From the NCBI RefSeq assembly GCF_003121845.1, contig NZ_QEWQ01000003.1, positions 2,501 to 66,500 of the forward strand: DNA of 64,000 nt, given 5' to 3'. This stretch comes from Ignatzschineria ureiclastica (lineage in GTDB: Bacteria > Pseudomonadota > Gammaproteobacteria > Cardiobacteriales > Wohlfahrtiimonadaceae). The notes under the pieces were generated by a model. The model ran no database searches. It saw only the letters and a list, made by a program, of their open reading frames with translations, and was not told the DNA's origin. Every line of letters begins with the position of its first letter. Within the stretch, counting starts at the first letter, position 1. The translations under genes and the position numbers were made by a program. This document shows, one piece after another, positions 8,602 to 20,304 of the stretch.

Positions 8602-10185
8602 TTATTTCTCCTCTTTGAGCATCGCTTTAAATCGTTTGAGTTCTGTTAAACGATAACCACGATAACGGCCCATCATCAGCATAAATGCCGCAAGAATGAG
8701 TAGAATTCCCGGGAATGTAAAGACAAAGTAGACAAACTCCGGAATATCCATCAAGAGATAAGCTAGTGATGCCGCGACCAATGTCCCAATACTAATTTTA
8801 AGGACATTACCGGCCCCGCGCTCTTCCCAAGTAATCGACAGGCGTTCAATCGTCATCGTTAAAATCACCATTGGGAATAGACCAATCGCTAATCCTTGAG
8901 AGAAGCCCATCTTATTACTAAAGATACTTAATGTGGCAATCATTAGAATCACAAAGGTCAATACAACCGATAATCGCGAGAGCATCTGCAATTTAAGATG
9001 TTCAAGATAAGAGCGCACCAAAAGCCCCATCGCGATAATAATTGAGAAGAAGATAATCCCAAAGCCCAATCCTGTTTCCCTAAAGGCAAGCGCAATCAGT
9101 ACCGGTGTAAAGGTACCAAGCGTCTGAATCCCGACGACGTTACGCACTAATAGAATGACCAACACCCCAAAAGGAATCATCATCATTAATTCATAACCAA
9201 ACTGGGCCGAAATAGGCAAACTATAGAGTGAATAGGCTAAGAAATCTGAACTTTCGGCATTATTCGCTTGCGCGAGGCTAATAGCAGTTAATTCTTTATC
9301 CGTAATACTAAATGAGACTTTAGCTTTAGAACCATTCGTGACTTCTAATAGCGGATTATCTCCAATCCACCAAATCATCGTATTTTTAGGTAGCCCAATC
9401 GCCCCATTTTCAAGATTGAAATAGTACCATTTACCAGTTGTTACATTCTTATTGGTCTCTTTATCTTTACTCGAGGTTTCGATATAGCTTCGAAGCCAAA
9501 TTTCAGGCTGTTGATTGACACTCGGTTTCAGCTCAATGGTATTCACGCGTTGCACAGGAATATGTGCTTGAGACAAGAGAAGCTCCACAACAGCATAACG
9601 ATTTTTGATCGAATCATCGCCTTTGAGCAGTAGCTTGGCATTACTATTATCCGGATCATTCACCCGTTGAATCGCTTCACTAATAAAGCTCATTGTATTG
9701 GATGATGTCGCTCGAATATCTTTCACTAAAGCATCAGCTGCTAATTGCTCAGCACCATCTATCGCAATAGGTTCCCGATAAATCGGCCCTTTTTTCGCCT
9801 CAGTTTTATCGCTTCCACCAAAATTAGGTGAGAGCGCTAAACGATAGTAAATAGTCTCTTGTCCTTTGGTACGGCGAACTGAGTAATGGGCTACTTTATT
9901 CCCATACTCATCGGTTTCAAAGGTTTGTCCATACTGTTTATCTGCAATCAGCGACTCACTATAAGGACTATATTGATTATAGTCTGTCGGCAGATAAAAC
10001 TGCACAGAGACAGCACTTTCACGAGGCACGTCATAAGTGATTTTGGCATCGATCGTCCAGAGATTTTCCACCTCACGATCGGTAAAAGGAATCTGCAAAA
10101 CATAACGCTCATAAACAATCGAGCCGATCCCGATAGCTAATAGCAGAAATATTAAAACTTTTAAATGTAAATTAACGGAACGCAC
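8602..10185 (-). CDS. Inactive transglutaminase fused to seven-transmembrane domain (UUP-type)
   Basis: The 527-residue protein starts with one membrane helix (about residues 8-26) and continues with an exported domain of about 300 residues resembling the family annotated as inactive transglutaminase. It ends in a block of about seven membrane helices from residue 336 (MMMIPFGVLVILLVRNVVGIQ onward) and a basic tail. No clear Cys-His-Asp transglutaminase triad was found. The family is known to occur beside RimK-like ATP-grasp ligases and retropepsin-like proteases, exactly the arrangement here. A role in sensing or binding an envelope peptide is an inference. Confidence 0.8.
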   Translation of the reverse strand: MRSVNLHLKVLIFLLLAIGIGSIVYERYVLQIPFTDREVENLWTIDAKITYDVPRESAVSVQFYLPTDYNQYSPYSESLIADKQYGQTFETDEYGNKVAHYSVRRTKGQETIYYRLALSPNFGGSDKTEAKKGPIYREPIAIDGAEQLAADALVKDIRATSSNTMSFISEAIQRVNDPDNSNAKLLLKGDDSIKNRYAVVELLLSQAHIPVQRVNTIELKPSVNQQPEIWLRSYIETSSKDKETNKNVTTGKWYYFNLENGAIGLPKNTMIWWIGDNPLLEVTNGSKAKVSFSITDKELTAISLAQANNAESSDFLAYSLYSLPISAQFGYELMMMIPFGVLVILLVRNVVGIQTLGTFTPVLIALAFRETGLGFGIIFFSIIIAMGLLVRSYLEHLKLQMLSRLSVVLTFVILMIATLSIFSNKMGFSQGLAIGLFPMVILTMTIERLSITWEERGAGNVLKISIGTLVAASLAYLLMDIPEFVYFVFTFPGILLILAAFMLMMGRYRGYRLTELKRFKAMLKEEK

Positions 10186-10392
10186 GAGCTACTTTCCTTG
10201 TATGGTAATGTGGATCTATTTGCATTGAGGTAGTGCGATATAGAGTGACATAATCACAACGTCAACTCTGTAAAGCACATAAGCATTAATGCAATGTCTG
10301 ACTTATACATATTACGTATTTAAATTGCATATTTAAATTACGTATCAATTAATATTAATTATTGAGTAAAATGATTGAATAAATAAGCGTAT

Positions 10393-10983
10393 TTATTGGT
10401 TACAAGCAGGATCTGCAGTATATTCTCTGCCAGCATCCACGAGCGCTTTATATTGCCGTAATGCTTTAGCACCTAATAGTAACGGATAGTTAAAATGATC
10501 CCGATTCGTCAAATTCACGTCGATCGTCTTCCACTGCCCGGCAAGACAGACTTTCATCTTCACAACCGGACGCTTAGACGCGACGATATCATCCTGATCT
10601 TCGCCCTCTTCTACCCGAGGTTTAATTTTGGAAATTTTCTCTAAAGGTAATTCAAGCGTTGCTAAGCGCACATCATCAATGACCGGCGTAAAGCGCACCC
10701 AATCATCATCCCCTTTTTTAAAATACTCGATATCTGAAGCATTGAGTGATGCCGTATAAGCACCGGTATCAAGCTTTGCTTTAATTTGAGTATCTCCTAA
10801 CTCATCAATAGTAACGTGTTCATAACGTCCTAAAATAGGTTGATCTTCTTGACTCATTTTGGCTGATTTTCCGTAACTCATCATTGGCAGTAATGACAAT
10901 ATTATTGCGCCTACTAGCAGTAACTGTTTGCAAAGCGCTAATTTTGATAATCTGTTATTCGATAATCTATTATGTCTGTCCAT
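10393..10983 (-). CDS. Retropepsin-like (RimB/'ATP-dependent zinc protease' family) exported protein
   Basis: The 196-residue protein has an N-terminal signal or anchor (LLLVGAIILSLLPMMSYG). It is followed by a retropepsin-like domain with the aspartic protease signature KLDTGAYTASLNA and, further on, YPLLLGAKALRQY. Members are often annotated as ATP-dependent zinc proteases, but the fold is that of single-domain aspartic proteases that work as dimers. It lies 207 bp upstream of the transglutaminase/7TM gene on the same strand. The gap may hold a second promoter. Confidence 0.8.
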   Translation of the reverse strand: MDRHNRLSNNRLSKLALCKQLLLVGAIILSLLPMMSYGKSAKMSQEDQPILGRYEHVTIDELGDTQIKAKLDTGAYTASLNASDIEYFKKGDDDWVRFTPVIDDVRLATLELPLEKISKIKPRVEEGEDQDDIVASKRPVVKMKVCLAGQWKTIDVNLTNRDHFNYPLLLGAKALRQYKALVDAGREYTADPACNQ

Positions 10984-11471
10984 ATTCTCGTTTATGTCTT
11001 ATCAGATACTGCATTCACAGTATTTTATTTCATTATTAATCATCACGCTTAGAATAATCTGTGTCATACAGTATCAAAGAATCGTGATCATTACCGATAG
11101 AATCTCTTTATTAAACTCACCGTTTCTGTTTACTTCTTTTTCATATTCAGATTGATATTCAGTTTTTTCACTGATTGTCACACCTTTGTCATCCTAATAT
11201 GTTATTGACTTTATATCAGCGTGACATTTTATCACACTTATAAATGTCCACAAAAAGATCAATCATTCAAATGATTAACAAGATTCAGATAAGCGATTAA
11301 CCCTTTGATACGTTCAAAAACCGATTCTATTACCGCTTTTTTCTAAGAAAAAATAGAGAACTCCCCGATCAAGATAAAAAATAGGTATAATTAGCCCTTT
11401 AGTTTTAGACCTAACATTAGATCTAACACTCTATTCTAATAAATATTCCAATAACGAATAAGGACTCTTCT
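10984..11471. other. Intergenic region between retropepsin gene and tex
   Basis: This 488-bp AT-rich stretch separates two divergently transcribed genes. It contains the probable tex promoter near its right end. No convincing gene was found: an open frame at 10928-11155 overlaps the start of the protease gene and lacks family resemblance or a good ribosome-binding site. Confidence 0.5.
11377..11395 (+). promoter_or_regulatory. Probable tex promoter -10 region, motif shared with trkH
   Basis: The sequence AAAAATAGGTATAATTAGC contains a consensus -10 box (TATAAT, 11386-11391). The same 19 bases occur upstream of trkH at 43349-43367. No good -35 box was found at either place. The tex start codon lies 80 bp downstream. 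Confidence 0.5.
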
Positions 11472-13790
11472 ATGTCTATCGATATCGCTATTGAAGCAGA
11501 TATGCAAGCGCATCAAAAAGCGCTCCCTACTATTATCGCTCAAGATATTAATGCTTCGGCCTCCCAAGTCGAATCCGCCATTAAACTCCTAGATGAGGGC
11601 GCAACGGTTCCGTTTATTGCCCGTTACCGAAAAGAAGCCACCGGCGGCCTCGATGATACGCAGCTTAGACTGCTAGAAGAGCGATTGAGCTATCTTCGGG
11701 AACTCAATGAGCGCCGCATCACCATTCTCAAATCGATTGCCGAGCAAGAGAAGCTCACAGATGCATTACGCGCCCAAATTAATGGGGTAACTACTAAAAC
11801 AGAATTAGAGGATCTCTACCTTCCTTACCGCCCTAAACGCCGGACGCGGGCGCAAATCGCCATAGAGGCAGGAATCGAACCATTAGCCGATCTCCTCTTT
11901 GTAGATCAGCCTATAGACAATATTGAAGCGTTAGCCACTCAATATCTCAACCCTGAGATGCAATTTAATGAAGTGAAAGAGGTGCTTGACGGTGCGCGCT
12001 TTATTCTCATTGAGCGGATCTCTGAAAATGCGCTACTCCTTGGTAAACTCCGACAATATCTCTGGGATTTTGCTGAGATCCATTCGACCGTACAAGAGGG
12101 GAAAGAGGAAGCCGGTAGTAACTATAAGGATTACTTCCAATTCCAAGAGAAAATTCACAAAATCCCTTCACATAGAGCGCTCGCGCTCCTTCGTGGTCGT
12201 AATGAAGATATTCTCAGCCTTGAATTGAAACTCCCTGAAGAGCTCCTTGATGCGCCCCTTGAGATGATTCGTAGTACTTTGGGATTGAATAACCCTCACG
12301 ATTGGCTCAAAGATACTATCCGTCTTAGTTGGCGTGCAAAACTCAATCTTTCCCTCTCATTAGAGCTCATCAATCAACTCAAAGAAGCGGCGGAAACAGA
12401 AGCGATTAAGGTCTTTGCTCGTAATCTTAAAGATCTCCTCCTCGCCTCACCGGCCGGCGAAAAAACCATTCTCGGTATCGATCCCGGCATTCGTACCGGT
12501 TGTAAAATTGCGGTTGTGGATCGTACTGGTAAATTGCTCGATACTACGACGATCTATCCTCACCAACCTCGAAATGAGTGGGATAAATCGCTCCATACCT
12601 TGGCACAATTAGTAGATAAATATCAACCTGAATTGGTCTCTATCGGCAATGGTACTGCTTCTCGAGAAACAGATAAATTAGTGGCAGATCTTTGCAAACA
12701 ATATCCTAAGCTCAATCGTGTTGTCACGAGTGAAGCGGGCGCTTCCGTCTACTCCGCTTCAGCTTTAGCGGCGAAAGAGTTTCCTGAATTAGATGTCTCC
12801 CTTCGTGGCGCAGTATCGATTGCACGCCGTCTTCAAGATCCCCTTGCTGAACTCGTTAAAATTGAACCTAAAGCCATTGGTGTGGGTCAATATCAGCACG
12901 ATGTCAATCAAGTGCAACTCGGTAAAATGCTTGAAGCTGTGGTTGAGGATTGTGTGAATGCTGTCGGAGTTGATGCGAATACCGCCTCAAGTGCACTCCT
13001 TGCTCAAGTTTCTGGCCTTAATGCCACAACGGCACAAAATATCGTGGATTATCGGGATGAAAATGGGGCTTTTGCGAACCGTAATGCGCTCAAAAAAGTG
13101 CCTCGTTTAGGACCTAAGACCTTTGAACAAGCGGCTGGATTCCTACGCATTCGCGGCGATAACCCTCTTGATATCTCGGCAGTGCATCCTGAAGCTTATC
13201 CTGTGGTGGAACGGATTTTACAAAAAACAGGGAAGCCTCTCTCTGAGATTATGGGCAATAGTGCTTTTATCAAAACGCTTAAACCGCAAGATTATACCTG
13301 TGAGCAATTCGGTATCCCGACCGTTAAAGATATCTTAGATGAGCTCGAGAAACCGGGTCGTGATCCTCGCCCTGAATTTATTACTGCCACCTTTAGAGAA
13401 GATGTGGCTGAGATTGAAGATCTCAAACCGGGGATGCAGTTAGAGGGCGTTGTGACCAATGTGGCAAACTTCGGTGCTTTCGTAGATATCGGCGTTCATC
13501 AAGACGGTTTAGTGCATATTAGTGCCCTAGCCGATCGCTTTGTGAAAGATCCTTATGAAGTCGTTAAAGTTGGCGATATCGTGAAAGTGAAAGTATTAGA
13601 AGTGGATGTGCCTCGCCGACGAATTGCCCTGACAATGCGGATGAATGATGCGGTTGGGGAGAGCGCCACAGGCGGCAATAAAGGCTTTGCCCCGGCATCA
13701 CAAAAGCAGAAGCGCTCAATGAATCAAACACAAAACAGTGCGCCGAGCAATAATCCATTTGCCGATGCTTTGAAAGGCTTGAAAAAGTAA
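11472..13790 (+). CDS. tex: Tex family RNA-binding transcription accessory protein
   Basis: Tex is a conserved cytoplasmic nucleic-acid-binding protein associated with transcription. The 772-residue protein shows the family order: helical Tex N-terminal region ([19 protein letters not shown] at about residue 45), an YqgF/RNase H-like fold ([13 protein letters not shown], about 336), helix-hairpin-helix repeats ([15 protein letters not shown]...[18 protein letters not shown], about 515-560), and a C-terminal S1 domain ([31 protein letters not shown], about 655-725). The tail is low-complexity and basic. The start is supported by AAGGA 8 bases upstream. Confidence 0.96.
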   Translation: MSIDIAIEADMQAHQKALPTIIAQDINASASQVESAIKLLDEGATVPFIARYRKEATGGLDDTQLRLLEERLSYLRELNERRITILKSIAEQEKLTDALRAQINGVTTKTELEDLYLPYRPKRRTRAQIAIEAGIEPLADLLFVDQPIDNIEALATQYLNPEMQFNEVKEVLDGARFILIERISENALLLGKLRQYLWDFAEIHSTVQEGKEEAGSNYKDYFQFQEKIHKIPSHRALALLRGRNEDILSLELKLPEELLDAPLEMIRSTLGLNNPHDWLKDTIRLSWRAKLNLSLSLELINQLKEAAETEAIKVFARNLKDLLLASPAGEKTILGIDPGIRTGCKIAVVDRTGKLLDTTTIYPHQPRNEWDKSLHTLAQLVDKYQPELVSIGNGTASRETDKLVADLCKQYPKLNRVVTSEAGASVYSASALAAKEFPELDVSLRGAVSIARRLQDPLAELVKIEPKAIGVGQYQHDVNQVQLGKMLEAVVEDCVNAVGVDANTASSALLAQVSGLNATTAQNIVDYRDENGAFANRNALKKVPRLGPKTFEQAAGFLRIRGDNPLDISAVHPEAYPVVERILQKTGKPLSEIMGNSAFIKTLKPQDYTCEQFGIPTVKDILDELEKPGRDPRPEFITATFREDVAEIEDLKPGMQLEGVVTNVANFGAFVDIGVHQDGLVHISALADRFVKDPYEVVKVGDIVKVKVLEVDVPRRRIALTMRMNDAVGESATGGNKGFAPASQKQKRSMNQTQNSAPSNNPFADALKGLKK

Positions 13791-13816
13791 GCGATGTTTG
13801 ACTAAAGTTCAATCTG

Positions 13817-13852
13817 GGCTCGATTCAAGTTCAATGAGGATTTGAGTCGAGC
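13817..13852 (+). terminator. Stem-loop downstream of tex, possible terminator
   Basis: GGCTCGATTCAA and TTGAGTCGAGCC form a 12-bp stem with one mismatch and a loop of about 12 bases, 27 bp past the tex stop codon. There is no T run after it, so it may be a weak terminator or an RNA-stabilising structure. Confidence 0.45.
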
Positions 13853-13872
13853 CACAAATCTAAGTAGAACAA

Positions 13873-13915
13873 TATAGTAAGATCGGTTCAAAATAAGCAT
13901 TATTGAAATGCCGGG
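13873..13915 (-). repeat. Family A repeat, partial copy A3
   Basis: Only the end with TATAGTAAGATCGGTTC, AAAATAAGCATTATTGAAATG and CCGG is present. The match to the family stops just after CCGG, so this is a broken or half copy. The rest of the gap to the lipoprotein gene (to 14134) has no recognisable gene; it contains another short inverted pair, GCAAGC and GCTTGC. Confidence 0.65.
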
Positions 13916-14134
13916 GCAATCGTGCAGTAGTGAAAATGCAAGCCTCATCGATGATAACGCTTGCTTAACCGCCTTTACTTTGCACGCTGCGCCTTAACGC
14001 TCTATGATAATGGGATCTTATTCACAAGAATATCGTGAAATATTGTAAAATGACCAACATTGCTGCGCTATAATAGATCCTGATTAAGAGGATAAGTGTT
14101 CCATTCAACCTATTCATTGACCGAGAGGAATGAT

Positions 14135-14557
14135 ATGACCCGTAAATTTCGTACGCTCACATTGGGATTACTCCTGTGCATTGCAGGATGCTCTCAACCG
14201 CATTCGCCTGAAGAGAGTGTACAGCGATTTTATGAGTCTTTGGCGAACCCGAACTACCCTGAGTTAATCTCGCTCTTTAATCTGAATGATATCAATGGGG
14301 AAACGCGCTCTGATGCAATTTTTTATGAGATCTTAACACTGATTTTTGAAGATTTAGCCCTCAACATTAATGCAAAAGGCGGTATTGAAAAAATTGACTT
14401 TCAAAATACCACCTTCAATCAAGATAAAACGGCCGCAACGGTTGACTATACTCTCTTCTTTCGTAATGGCACCACACAAAGTGATCAGCTTGCCCTCCTC
14501 AAAGATCATACCGGCTATTGGCAATTACAATTAGCGCCGGCAAAAAGCACAGATTAA
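14135..14557 (+). CDS. Small lipoprotein, NTF2-like (DUF4878-type) candidate
   Basis: The ATG at 14135 is preferred over one 39 bases upstream because GAGAGG lies just before it and it begins a proper lipoprotein signal (MTRKFRTLTLGLLLCIAGC). The mature part (about 120 residues) is acidic. The order of segments 'SPEESVQRFYESLANPNYPELISL...TAATVDYTLFFRNGT...LLKDHTGYWQL' resembles small NTF2-like lipoproteins of the DUF4878 kind. That assignment is by general pattern only, and the function is unknown. It converges on thiC. Confidence 0.75.
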   Translation: MTRKFRTLTLGLLLCIAGCSQPHSPEESVQRFYESLANPNYPELISLFNLNDINGETRSDAIFYEILTLIFEDLALNINAKGGIEKIDFQNTTFNQDKTAATVDYTLFFRNGTTQSDQLALLKDHTGYWQLQLAPAKSTD

Positions 14558-14596
14558 TGTGCGATATTGCCGACCTCTCCATCATTCAGAACCTGA

Positions 14597-16444
<1,848 letters not shown>

Positions 16445-16610
16445 CTATTGCAGGGATAATAATGGGATGTTTCACGTAAAACGTCTCTATGGTCAATAGA
16501 AACGCATATTACGATCTGATCACGTTACGAATCGATCTTTATTGATTGATCATTGCTTTGAAATAATGATTCAACAGAACCAAAATAGAATAGATACTCA
16601 TTATATCGCC

Positions 16611-16700
16611 TTACTTTCCTACGCTGGTATTAGCCAGATCAGGTCCAAAGGGTTTAAGCACAATGCTAATCTCAGCTCGATTTGAGCTCCCCTAGTGTGA
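16611..16700 (-). ncRNA. TPP riboswitch (THI box) in the thiC leader
   Basis: Read on the minus strand this contains the conserved elements of the TPP riboswitch in order: ACTAGGGGAGCTC, GCTGAGATTAGCA, AAACCCTTTGGACCTGATC, and CTGGCTAATACCAGCGTAGGA. It sits about 220 bases upstream of the thiC start on the same strand. TPP binding should lower thiC expression. The long leader between riboswitch and start codon leaves room for the expression platform. Confidence 0.95.
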
Positions 16701-16923
16701 ATAAAGAGAGAAGATTCGATTAAAATCGCTTTTCAATGAGTTGTTAATAGATCATTATTCATCGATTTTCAACCGCTCTTCACTTGCATTTGAATGTAGC
16801 CTGTTTTCCTTGAGAAAGCAAAAGTTCTTCCCGTTTCCACGTAATATCTTGCCTCCGAAATAGGTAACATATTCATATCATTAGGATTATTATCTTATCT
16901 TCCCTTTGTGGTTCTTCTATTTA

Positions 16924-16932
16924 CCCCCCCCC
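16924..16932 (+). repeat. C9 homopolymer tract upstream of the DenV-like gene
   Basis: Nine consecutive C residues lie 70 bp before the DenV start codon. A -10-like TACAAT is at 16960-16965, which places the tract just upstream of where a -35 box would fall. Homopolymers of this length can vary by slippage, but no -35 consensus was recognised, so an effect on expression is unproven. Confidence 0.6.
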
Positions 16933-17002
16933 TTATTCGCGATCCTTATTCAAGCTTGTTACAATGCTATTCTCTCTTTTGAACTGTTGATGAGTAATGC
17001 CT

Positions 17003-17425
17003 ATGACTCGAATTAATATCATTCCTCCTGAAGAACTGTGTGATCAACATCTCCTAGCCGAACATCGGGAATTGACCCGTATTCCCAATGATATTGCGAA
17101 ACGGCAAGGCAAAGTCCCGCTCTCAAACGCGCCGGGTTACCATTTAGGAACAGGGCACGTGACCTTTTTCCGGGATAAATTACGTTTTTTAAAAGATCGT
17201 TATGACGCACTGCATCAAGAATGTCTGAAAAGAGGATTTAATGTGCTCTATAAATGGCCGGATGAGGTGGCAGAATATCTTCATCTCTGGAATGATTATA
17301 AAGTCACCGCCCAAGATCGAGCGATCAATATGGCGCGCATTATCGAAAGAATGCCGGAAAAACCCCGTTATACACCGCATCAAACGGATAGATCTGCAAT
17401 AGATACCTCAGAGGTTGAGGAATAG
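17003..17425 (+). CDS. denV: DenV-type pyrimidine dimer DNA glycosylase (T4 endonuclease V family)
   Basis: T4 endonuclease V cuts the glycosyl bond of UV-induced pyrimidine dimers and then the DNA backbone, with the amino group of Thr2 as nucleophile. From the ATG at 17003 the protein reads MTRIN, giving the required Thr2. Arg3, His16, Arg22, Glu23 and Arg26 of T4 EndoV all match (ADQHLMAEYRELPR in T4, CDQHLLAEHRELTR here), and GTGHVTFFRDKL matches GAGHVTFFYDKL. An ATG 6 bases upstream would add Met-Pro and bury the nucleophile, so the downstream start is preferred. The 140-residue length equals the T4 protein (138). Confidence 0.92.
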   Translation: MTRINIIPPEELCDQHLLAEHRELTRIPNDIAKRQGKVPLSNAPGYHLGTGHVTFFRDKLRFLKDRYDALHQECLKRGFNVLYKWPDEVAEYLHLWNDYKVTAQDRAINMARIIERMPEKPRYTPHQTDRSAIDTSEVEE

Positions 17426-17619
17426 AGGAATAGAGGAATAAAAAAAATGAGATCGATCGCTCTATCTAAGACACTCGTACAAGATCTTAATGGCTTTAGC
17501 AAACAGATTCTGATCAAAAAATCACAGCCAATGCTAGAAGCGCCCTATAGAAAGGCGTACACTATTTGCTCATAAGATAAAACAGCGACCTTTTCATCAT
17601 TCTCAACGATAGGATCTCT

Positions 17620-18492
17620 ATGCGAAATACGCTTCTTCTTGGCATCTTCTTTGTAGTGCTCTCTCAAGTGGCTTTTGCGCTAATGGATAGCTCTATCAAA
17701 TGGTTAAGTAACGATATCTCGACCGCAACGATTATCTTCTTTCGAAACCTCATCACCCTAATGTGGGTTCTGCCGGCATTCTATCTCTCCGGCGAAATGC
17801 GCCACTCAATTGCAAGGCTTCCGCTACACGCCATTCGCTCGCTCTCAGGGCAGATCGGGATGATCCTCATCTTTGTCTCACTAAAAGTATTACCGCTTTC
17901 AGATGCCACAGTGCTCCGCTCCCTCACTCCGCTCTTCGTTCCTATTTTGGCGTTTATCTGGCTCAAAGAGAAGCTCAGTTGGGTGCTAATTCCGAGCTTC
18001 CTCCTCGCTCTAGCCGGCGTTTGGATGTTAGCCGATGTAGATAAGCCCCATTTCTCTCTCCTCTCTCTACTGCCTATTGTTGCCGGTATCTTTGTGGCAA
18101 TGGCAATGGTGGCGATTAAGCGGGTCAGTAAAGTGGCAAAAGGTGCAGAGATTGTCTTCTACTTCTCTCTCACCGGCATTATCTCGGCGCTCGGTTTAGC
18201 GCTCTTTACTGAATTTACCCTCCCCACATCACCGGCGATTTGGGGGATTGTAGTCTTAATGGGAATCTTTGGCTCCCTTGGTCAAGTGTGGGTTACGAAA
18301 GCAAACTCCTTGACAGATGCGTCAATCTTAGCGCCTTTCTACTATCTCAATGCCGTTTTTGGTGCGCTCATCTCCCACTTTTTTTGGAATGAAACACTCG
18401 GATTCTGGGGCTGGCTCGGCGCCACTTTAGTGATATTGGGCGGATTATTACTCGTCATCACTCAACAGAGACGATCAAAACAATCGCTTTAA
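17620..18492 (+). CDS. EamA-family DMT transporter
   Basis: The 290-residue protein has about ten membrane segments in two repeated halves, typical of the drug/metabolite transporter superfamily (EamA domains). The pattern 'DSSIKWLSNDISTATIIFFRNLITL...SLKVLPLSDATVLRSLTPLFVPILAFIWLKEKLS' is the usual first half, and 'ASILAPFYYLNAVFGALISHFFWNETLGFWGWLGATLVILGG' the second. Substrates vary widely across this family and cannot be read from sequence. The gene stands alone; AGGA precedes the start. Confidence 0.85.
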   Translation: MRNTLLLGIFFVVLSQVAFALMDSSIKWLSNDISTATIIFFRNLITLMWVLPAFYLSGEMRHSIARLPLHAIRSLSGQIGMILIFVSLKVLPLSDATVLRSLTPLFVPILAFIWLKEKLSWVLIPSFLLALAGVWMLADVDKPHFSLLSLLPIVAGIFVAMAMVAIKRVSKVAKGAEIVFYFSLTGIISALGLALFTEFTLPTSPAIWGIVVLMGIFGSLGQVWVTKANSLTDASILAPFYYLNAVFGALISHFFWNETLGFWGWLGATLVILGGLLLVITQQRRSKQSL

Positions 18493-18695
18493 ACCCATAG
18501 CGACAATCAATAGAGAAAATAGATATCAAAAACCAGATATAGAATGAATAATTATTCAAAAAGTAAACACTCATTTTATTATTCACTGATTTTGCAATAT
18601 GATAGCGCCTCTTCGATGACATTGTTACCACAAATGGCAACCTTTTCAAATGACAACATTTTATTTTCATTCACCTTTAACCTTATGAGATTCAG

Positions 18696-20051
18696 ATGAA
18701 GAAACAACTATCACTCTCAGCATATATCACTATCGGCTCGATGTTATTCGGGCTCTTCTTTGGTGCCGGGAACCTTATCTTCCCCGTTCATATGGGGCAA
18801 GAAGCCGGTGCTTCTATCTCATTAGCAACCATTGGTTTTATCCTTACCGGCGTAGGGCTTCCTTTCCTCGGTGTTGTGGCGATTGGCTTTTCTAAAAGTA
18901 ATGGTCTCTATGACCTTGCAAGTCGGGTTACCCCGCTCTATGGCCTCTTCTTTACCATTGTGCTCTATCTAACAATCGGCCCTTTCTTTGCACTTCCTAG
19001 AACGGCAACGGTCTCTTTTGAAATTGGCTTAACACCATTCTTAAGCGAAGATCAATATACGATTGCACTCCTCATCTTTACTATTCTCTTCTTTCTATTA
19101 GCGTGGATTCTTTCCCTCAATCCTAGCAATATTATGATGTGGATCGGAAAAGTGTTAAATCCGCTCTTTTTGGTCTTCTTAGCCTTTCTCATTATTAGCG
19201 CTTTTATCCATCCTATGGGGGATGTTGAGACGCTTCCGATTCAGCCGGCTTATACGCATAATGCGCTCTTTAAAGGCTTTACCGAGGGCTATAACACAAT
19301 GGATGTATTAGCCTCTTTAGCCTTTGGGATTATTGTCGTCAATACCATCAAAAACCTCGGTGTAACTAATCCGACCGATATCGCCAAAGATACCTTTAAG
19401 TCCGGCATTATTAGCCTTATTTTAATGAGCGTTATTTACGGTTGTCTTGCCTATATTGGTGCCACGAGCCTCAATCAATTCCCGCTCTCTGATAATGGCG
19501 GTATTGCCCTTGCGCAGATTGCAACCCACTATTTTGGTGCGTATGGGGCAATGCTCTTAGCGATTATTATCACTATTGCCTGTCTGAAAACCGCTATCGG
19601 TCTTATTACAAGTTGTGCCGAGATGTTTACCGAGCTTTTCCCGAAGATCTCTTATCGTCGATTTGTCCATATCTTCAGTATTATCAGTATGCTCATTGCC
19701 AATGTGGGTTTAACAGCGATTATTAGCATCTCCATTCCGGTATTGATGTTCCTCTATCCTTTGGCGATCACCTTAGTATTCCTCGCTTTTCTCTCTCCCC
19801 TATTCCATCATCAGAAAATTGTGTATCAATGCACCATCGGCATCACCTTTATTGTTGCAGTGCTTGAGGGTTTAAAAGCTTCTTCCGAGATGATAAGCCA
19901 AAACCCTGTGGTGTGGACAATTACCTCAACAGTGGACGGGATTCTTCCGCTCTCTGATGTGAGTATGGGTTGGATTTTACCGGCGATTGTCGGCTTAATC
20001 ATTGGTTGGGCATTGAGCTTTAGAACTCGTAGCAAGGCAGAAGCGGTCTAA
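18696..20051 (+). CDS. brnQ: Branched-chain amino acid transport protein BrnQ
   Basis: BrnQ (LIVCS family) carries leucine, isoleucine and valine into the cell with sodium. The 451-residue inner-membrane protein has about twelve membrane segments. Family features are the N-terminal SMLFGLFFGAGNLIFPVHMGQEAG, PFFALPRTATVSFEIG, and YNTMDVLASLAFGIIVVNTIK. It is a single gene followed by a partial family A repeat and a bidirectional terminator. Confidence 0.95.
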   Translation: MKKQLSLSAYITIGSMLFGLFFGAGNLIFPVHMGQEAGASISLATIGFILTGVGLPFLGVVAIGFSKSNGLYDLASRVTPLYGLFFTIVLYLTIGPFFALPRTATVSFEIGLTPFLSEDQYTIALLIFTILFFLLAWILSLNPSNIMMWIGKVLNPLFLVFLAFLIISAFIHPMGDVETLPIQPAYTHNALFKGFTEGYNTMDVLASLAFGIIVVNTIKNLGVTNPTDIAKDTFKSGIISLILMSVIYGCLAYIGATSLNQFPLSDNGGIALAQIATHYFGAYGAMLLAIIITIACLKTAIGLITSCAEMFTELFPKISYRRFVHIFSIISMLIANVGLTAIISISIPVLMFLYPLAITLVFLAFLSPLFHHQKIVYQCTIGITFIVAVLEGLKASSEMISQNPVVWTITSTVDGILPLSDVSMGWILPAIVGLIIGWALSFRTRSKAEAV

Positions 20052-20059
20052 TCAATCAT

Positions 20060-20152
20060 CACTTGCAAGATGCCGAATAGAATGGTTTTCTTGCCTCGAT
20101 TAGCTGATATGCCGGCATTTGAATAATGCTTATTTTGACCCGATATCACTCT
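20060..20152 (+). repeat. Family A repeat, partial copy A4
   Basis: Begins 8 bases after the brnQ stop codon with CACTTGCAAGATGCC and continues through GATATGCCGGCATTTG to TTTTGACCCGATATCACTCT. The left third of the element (TATAGTCAATTTGGTTTAAG) is missing. Confidence 0.75.
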
Positions 20153-20168
20153 AGATATCACTCTGTAT

Positions 20169-20205
20169 AAAAAGCCCACTGAACCTGATATTCAGTGGGC
20201 TTTAC
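20169..20205 (+). terminator. Bidirectional rho-independent terminator
   Basis: AAAGCCCACTGAA pairs with TTCAGTGGGCTTT around a six-base loop, with A residues before and T residues after. It can serve brnQ (plus strand) and the large exported protein (minus strand), which converge here. Confidence 0.8.
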
Positions 20206-20304
20206 TCTATCCGCACAAATATGCAAAAACTGATTTGTGCTCTATTTTTTACGTGATTATTCTCACTTTACTCTTCTTGTTCTACTAGTTCTCATTCTTA
20301 GATT

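Noticed and set aside
10928-11155. 75-codon frame upstream of tex
   Set aside because: Antisense to the start of the retropepsin-like gene, hydrophobic from AT-rich composition only, with no ribosome-binding site.
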